A DNA stretch of 32,788 bases from JACPLA01 sp964602055 (GCA_964602055.1 CAZRPU010000020.1:1-32788), one strand, 5' to 3'. Shown: positions 8,398-16,975, counted from the first letter of the stretch. Made by a program: numbers and translations. Notes: a model not told the origin generated them from the sequence alone.

Positions 8398-9300
8398 ATG
8401 GAACAGCTGCTTGAGATTCTCACAAAACCGGACAACATTCCGATCATTCTTCTCCTCGTAGGAGTGATTTTCTTTTCGTGGCTTGCGTGGACAAAAGGAA
8501 AAAGGAATGACAGCCTCGCACAACCTGTCGAAGCCACCATGGACGACAAGGTGCAGGTTTGGCCCTATCTGGTACGCGTGGAATTTCTCGCAGCCATTGC
8601 CGTCATGGCCGTTCTCGTCCTTTGGTCCGTCTTTCTCGATGCTCCTCTTGAGGAAGCCGCCAACCGGGCGCTGACGCCCAACCCTTCAAAGGCTCCGTGG
8701 TATTTTCTTGGCCTGCAGGAATTACTCGTGTATTTCGATCCGTGGATCGCCGGCGTCGTTCTTCCCACGCTCATTATCGTGGGGCTCATGGCGATACCGT
8801 ATGTCGACATCAACGACAAGGGAAACGGCTACTACACTTTCAAAGAACGAAAATTTGCAATCCTCACGTTTGCCTTCGGTTTCCTGATTCTCTGGGTCGC
8901 GTTGATCGTTCTGGGTACGTTCATGCGCGGACCCGGGTGGAATTTCTTCTGGCCCTGGGAAAAATGGGATCCGCACTATGTTGCCGTCCTGACGAACGTG
9001 GATCTCTCTGAGATGTTTGGAATCCCCACGCGCCTCCCCAATAATGCATTGAATCCGGTTGCATTCATTTTTGGGGCAGTATGCGTTCTGGGACTCTACG
9101 CCGTTGGTCCGGCGTTCTGGCTGCTCAAGAAGAACACAGACGTTCTCCAGAAGCTCGGCCTCGTGCGGTACATGATCGTTTCTTTTCTGTTTCTCACCAT
9201 GGTGGGAGTCGTCATCAAGATTTTCCTCAGGCTTGGTCCGACGTTTATGGGGCTGAATCCCGTCAAATATGTTTGGGTCACACCGTGGTTCAATATCTGA
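8398..9300 (+). CDS. cytochrome b, C-terminal half (subunit IV-like)
   Basis: This is the second half of split cytochrome b, completing the quinol-oxidation site. The 300-residue protein is hydrophobic, with at least six membrane helices, so it is larger than plant-type subunit IV (about 160 residues). The PNPSKAPWYFLGLQELL-like segment near residue 95 corresponds to the subunit IV region ahead of the quinol site. The usual PEWY glutamate motif is not seen in standard form; APWYF stands in its place, as in several bacterial homologues. Extra helices and a WPWEKWDPHY loop lie in the C-terminal half. An AGGAA ribosome site precedes the ATG, and the octahaem gene starts 34 nt after the stop. Confidence 0.9.
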   Translation: MEQLLEILTKPDNIPIILLLVGVIFFSWLAWTKGKRNDSLAQPVEATMDDKVQVWPYLVRVEFLAAIAVMAVLVLWSVFLDAPLEEAANRALTPNPSKAPWYFLGLQELLVYFDPWIAGVVLPTLIIVGLMAIPYVDINDKGNGYYTFKERKFAILTFAFGFLILWVALIVLGTFMRGPGWNFFWPWEKWDPHYVAVLTNVDLSEMFGIPTRLPNNALNPVAFIFGAVCVLGLYAVGPAFWLLKKNTDVLQKLGLVRYMIVSFLFLTMVGVVIKIFLRLGPTFMGLNPVKYVWVTPWFNI

Positions 9301-9334
9301 AAAACGCACATCCGATCTCTCAAGGAATCGTGTC

Positions 9335-11965
9335 ATGCTAGAGCAGCGCGCTCAAATTCCGGTTGAACAACGAAGCTATGGGACATTCTACATTGCCTTC
9401 AGCGCCATTCTCTTTCTGGGCACGGTGTGGGCCGTTTGGGACGAAGTGACCGTTCGAAGGCCGTGGAAGGATTATCAGGCGGCGTACTATGACCTCTTGT
9501 ATCAGACACTCGACTCGCTCCGGACCGAGGCCCTTTCCGCTGTCGATTCGGCTGAAGTTGTTTCACTGCAGGAACAGCTGACAAAGTCTGAAGATGCGCT
9601 CTCCTCGGATGAATACGTTGAGGCGGTCAGTCGAAAGAATGCGCTCCTGAAGGACCTTGATATTGCAACAAGGGAATGGCGGTTTGCCCGCAGCCGGTCA
9701 GATGCAGCCTATTACCAGTATCAGCAGGCGATGCTGGCAGGGAAAGACACGGTCTCGCTGCGAAAGAATGTCGATGAGGAAGAAGCTGCAATAGCAGCAT
9801 TCGCCGTGGAAATGGCAGAGTTGCAGAAACAAGTTGATGGTGTCAACGAGACTGTGAATAAGTACGAAGACGAGGTTACACGTTTGCGCGTGGCAATACG
9901 GAAGTTGTTCGAACGCGCCGACAGCTACAACCTCAAACTCGAGCGCGCCTCCGCAAGCCCTCGCGAAATCAGGCAGGTTATGCTGGCCGATTTTGAATTC
10001 ACGCCATTTACGGAGGTAAAAGCGCGGATCGATCGCTGTCAGACCTGCCATCTGGGTTGGAACGAGGAAGTGATGGCGGAAGCAGCACAACCGTACAAGA
10101 AACATCCGCTCCCTGAGCTTCTGGCAAAGCATAATCCCGAAACATTTGGGTGCACCCCCTGTCACCGAGGCCAGGGGCCTGCTCTGACCGAGGGATTTGC
10201 GCATGGAGAGGATGACCATTACTGGGAAACTCCGCTCCTCACGGGTGTCGAAACCTACGCGACCTGCAATACCTGTCATTCGAATGAGACTGTCCTGAAA
10301 CATGCGCCTCCTTTTACGAAAGCCAAGCAGCTCATTCTTGAGAACGGATGTTATGGATGTCATGAAATTAAAGGCTATGCGGACCTTCCTAAAATCGGGC
10401 CTGTGCTGAATTCTCTTCCGGCCAAAACGAGCCCGGAGTGGATTTACCGATGGGTGCGAAATCCCAAGGATTACAACCCGCATACGAGGATGCCGAACTT
10501 CGAGTTCGGTGCTGAGGATGCTGAGGCGATCACCGCCTATCTTGTGAAGATCGGAAAGGAGTCCGACTACAAGCCTGTTCGTGCACGAGGGGCGTGGACG
10601 GGGGGTTCAGCGGCGAGAGGCAAGGAGCTCTTTCAATCGGTTGGATGCCAGGCATGTCATAGCATTGGCGGCGACGAAGCCATCAGGAACGCCCGCGGCA
10701 CCAGCTATGATAAGGCGCCCGAGCTCACCCGGGTAGGAAGCAAGGTCAATGCAGATTGGATGTACGATTGGATCAAGAATCCGAGGCATTTCAATCCCGA
10801 CGCACGCATGCCAAGCCTTCGTCTCCTCGATGACGAAGCGAGGCACCTGGTTGCTTATCTCATGTCTCAAAAAGATGACAGGCCCCTGACGCCCGTGTCT
10901 TTGAACCTGAGCAACGATCAGGTCATCGCCCGGGGAGACAAGCTTATCAGAGAATTCGGATGCGCTGGATGTCATGCGATCAAAGGAATGGAGAGAGAGG
11001 GAAAAGTCAGCGTCAATCTGTCTGATTTTGGGAAGAAGAAAGTCGAGCAAATGGATTTTGGGAATACACTTCCGATTGGTCACGATGAAAAAGAAGTGTA
11101 CCGGGAGAATTCTGACGGCAGCGTCTCGGTTCAGCATACATGGAATGGCTGGGTGTACGGAAAGCTGAAGAATGCCCGGCTCTACCGCACCGAACGCATC
11201 GTACAGAAAATGCCGATCTACAGTTTTTCCGACGAAGAGATCCGGCTTGTTCGAACGTTCCTCATGAGCATGACGCGTGACCTTCCTTTGCCATCGTACC
11301 AGCACGCATATACGAAGCGTATGCAGGATATCGAAGCCGGTCGAAGGCTGACGGTGGACTACAACTGCGTGCAGTGTCACGACCTTGAAGGCCGGGGCGG
11401 GTATATTCTGGTGAAATACGAGGATCCGGGTCTTGGCCCGCCGCCGCTGCCCGAAAGTCAGGGCGCAAAAGTGCAGGAACAGTGGCTGCATAGTTTTCTG
11501 CAGAATCCGTCAACGGTCAGGCCCTGGCTGAAGCTTAGAATGCCGACATTTCAATTTCGCGACGAAGAAATTGGCAAGATTCAAAAATACTTCCTTGGAA
11601 TGTCGAAAATGGACTTTGAAATACGCGACTATGCATCGACGCCGATCGAAGCAAAATATGTTGCGCCGGGAAGACAGCTGTTTGAAACATACCAGTGCGC
11701 GAAATGCCACCCCTCGGGAGCCGTTAATCTCTCCGAGTTGTCTGCCTCCGACTTGGCGCCGAATCTTGCCCTTGCTCATGAACGCCTGAAGCCCCAGTGG
11801 ATTGTGGATTGGATCATTGACCCTCAAAAGCTCCAGCCCGGTACGCGGATGCCCACCTTCTTCTATGAAGGAGTTGCACCCGATGGCGAAACGCTGGGGG
11901 GCAATGTGGAAGAACAGGCAAAAGCGCTGAAGACACACATTTGGTCACTGGGGAAGAAGAAATAA
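9335..11965 (+). CDS. membrane-anchored octahaem cytochrome c with coiled coil
   Basis: This 876-residue protein probably replaces cytochrome c1 and may also replace soluble cytochrome c. One membrane helix (about 17-35) anchors it. Residues about 45-225 are Glu/Lys/Ala-rich and look like a coiled coil. Eight CxxCH motifs start at residues 235, 273, 311, 339, 438, 543, 678 and 788. The first three are spaced exactly 38 residues apart and may form a trihaem unit. The last five each begin a single-haem cytochrome c module with a downstream Met in an (R/K)MP motif: Met386, Met492, Met626, Met736 and Met839. Export would use the anchor helix. The ATG at 9335 has AAGGAA 7 nt upstream. I do not recognise a named family with this architecture. 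Confidence 0.9.
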   Translation: MLEQRAQIPVEQRSYGTFYIAFSAILFLGTVWAVWDEVTVRRPWKDYQAAYYDLLYQTLDSLRTEALSAVDSAEVVSLQEQLTKSEDALSSDEYVEAVSRKNALLKDLDIATREWRFARSRSDAAYYQYQQAMLAGKDTVSLRKNVDEEEAAIAAFAVEMAELQKQVDGVNETVNKYEDEVTRLRVAIRKLFERADSYNLKLERASASPREIRQVMLADFEFTPFTEVKARIDRCQTCHLGWNEEVMAEAAQPYKKHPLPELLAKHNPETFGCTPCHRGQGPALTEGFAHGEDDHYWETPLLTGVETYATCNTCHSNETVLKHAPPFTKAKQLILENGCYGCHEIKGYADLPKIGPVLNSLPAKTSPEWIYRWVRNPKDYNPHTRMPNFEFGAEDAEAITAYLVKIGKESDYKPVRARGAWTGGSAARGKELFQSVGCQACHSIGGDEAIRNARGTSYDKAPELTRVGSKVNADWMYDWIKNPRHFNPDARMPSLRLLDDEARHLVAYLMSQKDDRPLTPVSLNLSNDQVIARGDKLIREFGCAGCHAIKGMEREGKVSVNLSDFGKKKVEQMDFGNTLPIGHDEKEVYRENSDGSVSVQHTWNGWVYGKLKNARLYRTERIVQKMPIYSFSDEEIRLVRTFLMSMTRDLPLPSYQHAYTKRMQDIEAGRRLTVDYNCVQCHDLEGRGGYILVKYEDPGLGPPPLPESQGAKVQEQWLHSFLQNPSTVRPWLKLRMPTFQFRDEEIGKIQKYFLGMSKMDFEIRDYASTPIEAKYVAPGRQLFETYQCAKCHPSGAVNLSELSASDLAPNLALAHERLKPQWIVDWIIDPQKLQPGTRMPTFFYEGVAPDGETLGGNVEEQAKALKTHIWSLGKKK

Positions 11966-12007
11966 CGCTTGTTCATTCATTTGTTCAATTAAAAGGAGTC
12001 TGTGGAG

Positions 12008-12700
12008 ATGAGAACATTTGCAATCGTTGTGATGCTTCTTGCTGGAATGGCGATGACCGCCATTGCAGGAGATGTAACGGGAAAAGTGAATTTCTCGGGA
12101 AAAGCGCCGAGTATGGCTCGACTGAGGATGGACGCTGATAGGTTCTGCCGGAGTGCCCATAAGGCACCGGTGGAAAGCGAAGAAGTCGTTGTGAACAAGA
12201 ACGGCAGTCTGGCGAATGTGCTCGTCTATGTCAAAGAGGGACTTTCAGGGAAGAAATTCTCAGCCCCGGCGAAGAAGGCAGTGTTTGATCAGGAAGGGTG
12301 TATCTATCATCCGCATGTTCTCGGCGTACAGGTAGGGCAGGAAGTGGAAATTCGGAACAGCGATAATACCCTCCACAATGTTCATACGCTGTCGACAACG
12401 AACCCTTCATTCAATGCCGGGCAGCCGATAAAAGGCTCCAAGCTTACAAAGAAATTCGAGAAAGAAGAAACATTCCGAGTAAAGTGCGACGTTCATTCGT
12501 GGATGAGCGCGTATATCGGTGTTTTTAGCCATCCCTATTTTGACGTCACGGGAACCGATGGAAGCTTCACGCTGAAGGGCCTGCCGGCCGGCGACTACAC
12601 CGTCGAGGCCTGGCATGAGAAATACGGCGTGCAGACCATGAAGGTCACCGTCCCGGCGTCCGGGAAGAAGGAAGTCGACTTCAAGTTCGCTGCAAACTAG
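12008..12700 (+). CDS. secreted cupredoxin-like protein with carboxypeptidase-regulatory-like domain
   Basis: This 230-residue protein has a signal peptide (MRTFAIVVMLLAGMAMTAIA). A cupredoxin-like domain follows, with possible type 1 copper ligands: the His residues of TLHNVHT and a CDVHSWM motif (Cys-x2-His-x2-Met). The last 60 residues (GSFTLKGLPAGDYTVEAWHE) look like a carboxypeptidase-regulatory beta-sandwich. Similar proteins are often annotated as methylamine-utilisation or plastocyanin-like. Its place between the multihaem cytochrome and coxA suggests a periplasmic electron carrier or a copper donor for CuA; neither role is shown. The ATG at 12008 is preferred over a GTG at 12002 because AGGAG lies 9 nt upstream of the ATG but only 3 nt from the GTG. 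Confidence 0.82.
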   Translation: MRTFAIVVMLLAGMAMTAIAGDVTGKVNFSGKAPSMARLRMDADRFCRSAHKAPVESEEVVVNKNGSLANVLVYVKEGLSGKKFSAPAKKAVFDQEGCIYHPHVLGVQVGQEVEIRNSDNTLHNVHTLSTTNPSFNAGQPIKGSKLTKKFEKEETFRVKCDVHSWMSAYIGVFSHPYFDVTGTDGSFTLKGLPAGDYTVEAWHEKYGVQTMKVTVPASGKKEVDFKFAAN

Positions 12701-12731
12701 CCCCCATGCCATCGATTAAAAGGAGTTGACT

Positions 12732-14597
12732 GTGCATCACGCCGCCACTGAAGCTCATCATGCTGAGGCCCACCACGGAGGGTTCCTGCGGACGTACGTT
12801 TTTTCGCAGGACCACAAGGTCATCGGCCTTCAGTACATGATGACGTCGCTGCTGTTCCTCTTCTTCGGATTCACCCTCATGCTTCTCATGCGGTGGCAAT
12901 TAGCTTACCCCGGGAAAGCCATACCAGGTGAGGCATTCGTTCTCTTGCCGGGAATCCTCGGAGGAGCCGCCCTTGTGATTGCTGCGTTCAGCAGGCGCAA
13001 ACTGACCGCGCTTGTGGGGGTCTTTTTCCTTGCGTTCGCTGCTCTCATCTGGTACCTCGTTTCCGATGAGACATTGTTTCCTGGCGGTGTGATGGTCCCA
13101 GAGCTGTACAATTCCTTTGGGGCCATGCACGGGACCATCATGGTGTTTCTCGGTGTCGTCCCTCTTGCCGTCGGTGCTTTTGGAAACTATGTCGTTCCCC
13201 TCCAGGTGGGGGCGCCCGATATGGCGTTTCCCAAACTCAACATGATGAGTTATTGGGTGTATTTTGTGGGCGGAGTGGTAATGCTCTCCAGCTTCTTCCT
13301 TCCCGGTGGAGCCGCCAACTCGGGTTGGACATCGTACCCGCCGCTTGCAGATATTGCCACAGTCGGCCAGACAATTTGGCTCGTGGGCATGATTTTCCTT
13401 ATCACGTCCTCGCTGCTCGGCTCTGTCAATTTTATCGTCACGATTATTCAGCTTAGGGCGAACGGATTGACCTTCATGCGGCTGCCCTTTTTTGTATGGG
13501 CGCAGTTCGTAACGTCTTTCCTCCTGCTGCTTGCTTTTCCCCCTCTTGAAGCGGCGGGCGTCCTCCAATTGATGGATCGCCTGGCTGGAACGAGTTTCTT
13601 CCTTCCCAGCGGCCTTGTGATCAGCGGTCAGCCTCTGGAAGTGAGCGGGGGAGGAAGCCCTCTCCTGTGGCAGCACCTCTTTTGGTTTCTTGCACATCCC
13701 GAGGTATATGTGCTCATTCTACCCGCCATGGGGATTGTCGCGGAAATTATCGCCAACAACACCAGGAAGCCGCTCTGGGGCTACCGCTCCATGGTCTATG
13801 CTACGGTTTTCCTCGGATTCATGTCGTTTATCGTGTGGGCCCATCACATGTTCATGACGGGAATGGGCACGGTCATCAGCACTTTTTTCCAAACAACGAC
13901 CATGATTATCTCCATTCCCTCGGTGATCATCCTGACTGCCCTGGTGATCTCGCTCTATGGCGGATCCATCCGCTTTACGGTTCCCATGCTTTTTGCTCTT
14001 GCATTCCTTCCCATGTTCGGAATCGGAGGCCTCACCGGTTTGCCGCTCGGTTTGGCTCCCACGGATATTCCTCTTCATGATACATATTATGTGATCGGAC
14101 ACTTCCATTACGTCGTTGCTCCTGGAACGATCTTTGCTCTTTTTGCAGGACTGTATTACTGGTATCCCAAGGTCACGGGCCGTATGATGAACGAAAACAT
14201 GGGCCGCATTCATTTCTGGGGTTCGCTGGTCTGCATGAACGGCATTTTCTTTCCCATGCTGATCCAGGGACTCGCCGGTGTGTCTCGAAGGCTCTGGGAT
14301 GGGGGAGCGCAATACAGCCATGCGCAGGGCGTTCTGGCGTGGAATGAAGTGATGTCCATCTCCGCCTGGGCTTTGGCCGTATTTCAGTTTGTCTTTCTGA
14401 TCAATTTCTTCTGGAGTTTGAAAAGAGGAAAGAAGGTCGAATCGGATAACCCATGGGAGGCGACAACTCTCGAATGGCAAACGCCGACGCCTCCGCCACA
14501 TGGAAATTTTGTGACGCTTCCGGAAGTGCACCGTGGCCCGTACGAATACAGCACCGCAGGTTCATCCAAAGACTTTACACCCCAGAACGTTCGATAA
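12732..14597 (+). CDS. ctaD: cytochrome c oxidase subunit I (haem-copper oxidase, A-type)
   Basis: This is the catalytic subunit that reduces oxygen and pumps protons. The 621-residue membrane protein has all metal ligands: His133 (haem a), His322 with Tyr326 in HPEVY, His371 and His372 (CuB), and His457 and His459 (GHFHY; haems a3 and a). The Glu in HPEVY marks an A1-type D-channel end. Between helix 1 (ending RWQLAYPG) and the ELYNSFGAMHG segment there is an extra stretch, about 62-118, with two hydrophobic runs (67-86 and 91-110). The N-terminus is His-rich. The GTG at 12732 is chosen because AGGAG lies 6 nt upstream; the TTG at 12726 directly abuts that site. Confidence 0.96.
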   Translation: MHHAATEAHHAEAHHGGFLRTYVFSQDHKVIGLQYMMTSLLFLFFGFTLMLLMRWQLAYPGKAIPGEAFVLLPGILGGAALVIAAFSRRKLTALVGVFFLAFAALIWYLVSDETLFPGGVMVPELYNSFGAMHGTIMVFLGVVPLAVGAFGNYVVPLQVGAPDMAFPKLNMMSYWVYFVGGVVMLSSFFLPGGAANSGWTSYPPLADIATVGQTIWLVGMIFLITSSLLGSVNFIVTIIQLRANGLTFMRLPFFVWAQFVTSFLLLLAFPPLEAAGVLQLMDRLAGTSFFLPSGLVISGQPLEVSGGGSPLLWQHLFWFLAHPEVYVLILPAMGIVAEIIANNTRKPLWGYRSMVYATVFLGFMSFIVWAHHMFMTGMGTVISTFFQTTTMIISIPSVIILTALVISLYGGSIRFTVPMLFALAFLPMFGIGGLTGLPLGLAPTDIPLHDTYYVIGHFHYVVAPGTIFALFAGLYYWYPKVTGRMMNENMGRIHFWGSLVCMNGIFFPMLIQGLAGVSRRLWDGGAQYSHAQGVLAWNEVMSISAWALAVFQFVFLINFFWSLKRGKKVESDNPWEATTLEWQTPTPPPHGNFVTLPEVHRGPYEYSTAGSSKDFTPQNVR

Positions 14598-14607
14598 GGT
14601 TTTATTC

Positions 14608-15198
14608 ATGCAAATTCCCTATACCGTCGCAGCCCGCCCAGATACAGGACTTCATAATGCCAAACTCGGCATTTGGCTCTTCCTTGCTTCCGAGGTGATG
14701 CTTTTCGGAGCTTTGTTCTCCTCGTACATTCTCCTTCGTGTTGCCGCTCCGGAATGGCCGCACGGCTCGTCCATTCTCAATGTTCCCCTGGCTACGCTCA
14801 ACACGGTTATCCTCATTGGTTCCAGCGTGACCATGGTCATGTCATGGGCATCGCTCATGATGAAGGATTTTGGAAAATACAGACGCTACATGGGTATGAC
14901 GATTCTTTGCGGATTCCTCTTCCTCGTCGTTAAGGGCTTCGAATATGGGGCCAAGTTCTCTCATGGGATACTCCCGAGCGAAGATCTCTTCTACGCGACC
15001 TATTTTACGATGACAGGATTGCACGGTCTGCACGTTGTGGGAGGAATAATCGTCAATCTCTATTTGTGGGGTCCGGGCAGCAAGATGTGGCTCACCGATC
15101 CCGACAGGCTCACGAGCCGTGTCGAGGTCGCAGGGCTCTATTGGCACTTTGTCGATCTCGTGTGGATCTTTCTCTTTCCAACACTCTATCTTCTCTGA
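14608..15198 (+). CDS. ctaE: cytochrome c oxidase subunit III
   Basis: This non-catalytic oxidase subunit stabilises subunit I. The 196-residue protein has five predicted membrane helices, the short bacterial form. Family segments visible are LGIWLFLASEVMLFG near the N-terminus, the TGLHGLHVVGG motif, and a C-terminal YWHFVDLVWIFLFP. The ATG at 14608 is chosen over upstream in-frame starts that overlap ctaD; a TAAGGT ribosome site includes the ctaD stop codon. It sits in the cox gene set between ctaD and ctaF. Confidence 0.95.
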   Translation: MQIPYTVAARPDTGLHNAKLGIWLFLASEVMLFGALFSSYILLRVAAPEWPHGSSILNVPLATLNTVILIGSSVTMVMSWASLMMKDFGKYRRYMGMTILCGFLFLVVKGFEYGAKFSHGILPSEDLFYATYFTMTGLHGLHVVGGIIVNLYLWGPGSKMWLTDPDRLTSRVEVAGLYWHFVDLVWIFLFPTLYLL

Positions 15199-15206
15199 GG
15201 TGGTTC

Positions 15207-15506
15207 ATGGAACACGCAACAACGGCTGATATCAAGAAACACGTTCGGACGTATGTCATTGTTTTTGTTTCCCTGATGCTTCTGACCATCGTCACGGTCG
15301 CAGTCTCATACCTTCATCTCAACGTGACAGCGGCCATTATTGTGGCCATGTTCATCGCGACGATCAAGGGTTCACTCGTCGCAGCATATTTCATGCATCT
15401 TATTTCGGAAAAGCGGCTCATCTATTTCGCCCTTCTCCTCACGGTGGTGTTCTTTATCGTCTTGATCAGCCTGCCCCTTCTGGGCCTTTACGACACAATC
15501 AAGTAA
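15207..15506 (+). CDS. ctaF: cytochrome c oxidase subunit IV (prokaryotic type)
   Basis: This is a small accessory oxidase subunit of 99 residues with three membrane helices, the normal size. The KGSLVAAYFMHL segment in helix 2 is typical of the family. GAGG, partly inside the ctaE stop codon, lies 6 nt before the ATG at 15207, which shows tight coupling with ctaE. It probably assembles with subunits I and III. Confidence 0.9.
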   Translation: MEHATTADIKKHVRTYVIVFVSLMLLTIVTVAVSYLHLNVTAAIIVAMFIATIKGSLVAAYFMHLISEKRLIYFALLLTVVFFIVLISLPLLGLYDTIK

Positions 15507-15510
15507 TCCT

Positions 15511-15717
15511 ATGTCACTCAAAGCATTTCACCTCTTTTTTATCATTATCTCCATTCTCTTTGCAGCAGGATTCGGAGTCTGGTTGCTGACGGAGCGCCCC
15601 TTTGGTCAGGACTCGTTCGACATTCTCTCGGCACTGTGCTCCTTCAGCGTAGCAGGCGGCCTCGTTCTCTATGCGATCCGTTTCCTCCGCAAATTCAAGC
15701 ATCTCCGGTTTCTGTGA
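15511..15717 (+). CDS. small two-helix membrane protein, unknown function
   Basis: This 68-residue protein begins 4 nt after the ctaF stop. It has two hydrophobic helices (about 5-25 and 40-60) and a basic C-terminus (RFLRKFKHLRFL). I do not recognise a family. Position, size and topology suggest a small oxidase subunit or assembly factor. I see no strong ribosome site before the ATG, so translation may be coupled to ctaF. Confidence 0.7.
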   Translation: MSLKAFHLFFIIISILFAAGFGVWLLTERPFGQDSFDILSALCSFSVAGGLVLYAIRFLRKFKHLRFL

Positions 15718-15727
15718 GGTCGACGTC

Positions 15728-15988
15728 ATGAGACGAACAAGAGTCATTCGAACTACCGCATGCATCCTTGCGCTGGTGTTTTTGTACGACGGAGCCCTGG
15801 CCTGCCCGGTCTGTTTTGGCAATCAGGCGTCCGCAGAAGGGGAGGGCGCCAAGTGGGCTATTCTGTTTTTGCTCGGAGTGACGGGCACGGTGCTCACCGG
15901 CGTGTTCTCTTTCGGTTTGTATCTTCGCAAGCGTTCCCGGCAGCGTCACGCAGAAACCGATCCAGCACAATCTCATCAGGAGCTCTGA
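15728..15988 (+). CDS. small CPVCFG-motif membrane protein, unknown function
   Basis: This 86-residue protein has an N-terminal signal-like helix (about 8-24). It is followed at once by ACPVCFGNQ, then one membrane helix (about 43-65) and a charged tail. The CxxC at the start of the mature region would lie outside the membrane and could bind copper or act as a thiol pair. Small proteins with a CPVCFG motif are known to me from other oxidase neighbourhoods but have no assigned function. It lies between the 68-residue protein and coxB, with 3 nt before coxB. A longer reading from 15671 would overlap the previous gene and lose the signal-peptide start. Confidence 0.72.
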   Translation: MRRTRVIRTTACILALVFLYDGALACPVCFGNQASAEGEGAKWAILFLLGVTGTVLTGVFSFGLYLRKRSRQRHAETDPAQSHQEL

Positions 15989-15991
15989 TCT

Positions 15992-16942
15992 ATGCAGGAA
16001 TTCCTTGGTTTGCCCCTCGATGCTTCAGCGCATGGGCCTGAAATCGACAACATGATTGGCGTGATTCATTGGCTCATGTTTGCGTTGTTCGCCGGTTGGG
16101 GCACCTTCTTCACCTATACGCTCATCCGCTTCCGGAAAGCCCGGCAAAAAACTGCCGATGCCGGAGGGCTGAAAAGCCATGCCTCGTCCTATCTTGAAAT
16201 TGGTGTGGCCTTGTTTGAGGTTGTGCTGATCGTCGGCTTCGCAATTCCCCTCTGGGCCAAACGAGTGAACGCCTTTCCCGACGAACAAGCGTCCACCGTT
16301 GTGCGCGTCATTGCAGAACAGTTTGCATGGAATATTCACTACCCCGGAGCCGATGGCAAGTTTGGCAGGACCGATATCAATCTCGTGACTGCAGAGAATC
16401 CTGTCGGCATTGACAGATCGGATCCCCTCGCCAAAGACGACATCATCACCATCAATCAGTTGAACCTCCCTGTAGGCAAACCGGTCATTGTGCACCTGTC
16501 ATCAAAGGACGTCATCCACAGCTTCGGTGTCCCACTCTTGCGCGTCAAGCAAGACGCGATACCCGGACAATCGATACCTGTGTGGTTTGAACCGGTGGAA
16601 ACGACCGATGAGATTCGCCGGCGCCTGACCGCAGCGTACCCATTACGGCCCGACGCGTATGATCAGCGCCTTGCCACCCTTGTGGCAATGGAGGACTATG
16701 TGGGAAAAGACAGCACCGTCATCGTCAGCAAAGGAAGCATTCTCTTTGAAGACCTGACGAAGCAGTTGATCGAGGCCGGCTACGCGGAAGTGAAAGCAGG
16801 ACCGGACACTCCGATGGAAATTGCGTGTTCTCAGCTCTGCGGACTCGGCCATTATCGCATGAGAGGTTATATGTCCATCATGACGCCGGAACGTTTTCAG
16901 GCATGGCTCGATGAAGAAGCGTCATATCTGCCCCAGGAATAG
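15992..16942 (+). CDS. ctaC: cytochrome c oxidase subunit II (CuA) with large insertion
   Basis: This subunit receives electrons from cytochrome c through the binuclear CuA centre. The 316-residue protein has two N-terminal membrane helices and then the periplasmic cupredoxin domain. CuA ligands are intact: His176, Cys279, Cys283, His287 and Met290 (CSQLCGLGHYRM). His176 and Cys279 are 103 residues apart; in Paracoccus and Thermus the distance is about 35. The excess, roughly residues 205-270, is charged and predicted helical. There is no cleavable signal and no CxxCH, so this is not a caa3-type fusion. coxB lies after the I-III-IV genes rather than before them. Confidence 0.94.
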   Translation: MQEFLGLPLDASAHGPEIDNMIGVIHWLMFALFAGWGTFFTYTLIRFRKARQKTADAGGLKSHASSYLEIGVALFEVVLIVGFAIPLWAKRVNAFPDEQASTVVRVIAEQFAWNIHYPGADGKFGRTDINLVTAENPVGIDRSDPLAKDDIITINQLNLPVGKPVIVHLSSKDVIHSFGVPLLRVKQDAIPGQSIPVWFEPVETTDEIRRRLTAAYPLRPDAYDQRLATLVAMEDYVGKDSTVIVSKGSILFEDLTKQLIEAGYAEVKAGPDTPMEIACSQLCGLGHYRMRGYMSIMTPERFQAWLDEEASYLPQE

Positions 16943-16975
16943 GAACGAATCACCGTTTTGTGAGACACTCGTTGT

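Noticed and set aside
10607..11491. Minus-strand open frame of 294 codons opposite the octahaem gene
   Set aside because: The + strand has CxxCH and RMP motifs throughout. The antisense frame shows no recognisable domain or start signal.
12900..14531. Minus-strand open frames of 265 and 270 codons opposite ctaD
   Set aside because: They are strongly His/Arg/Lys-rich, as expected of antisense of membrane-helix codons, while ctaD has every metal ligand.
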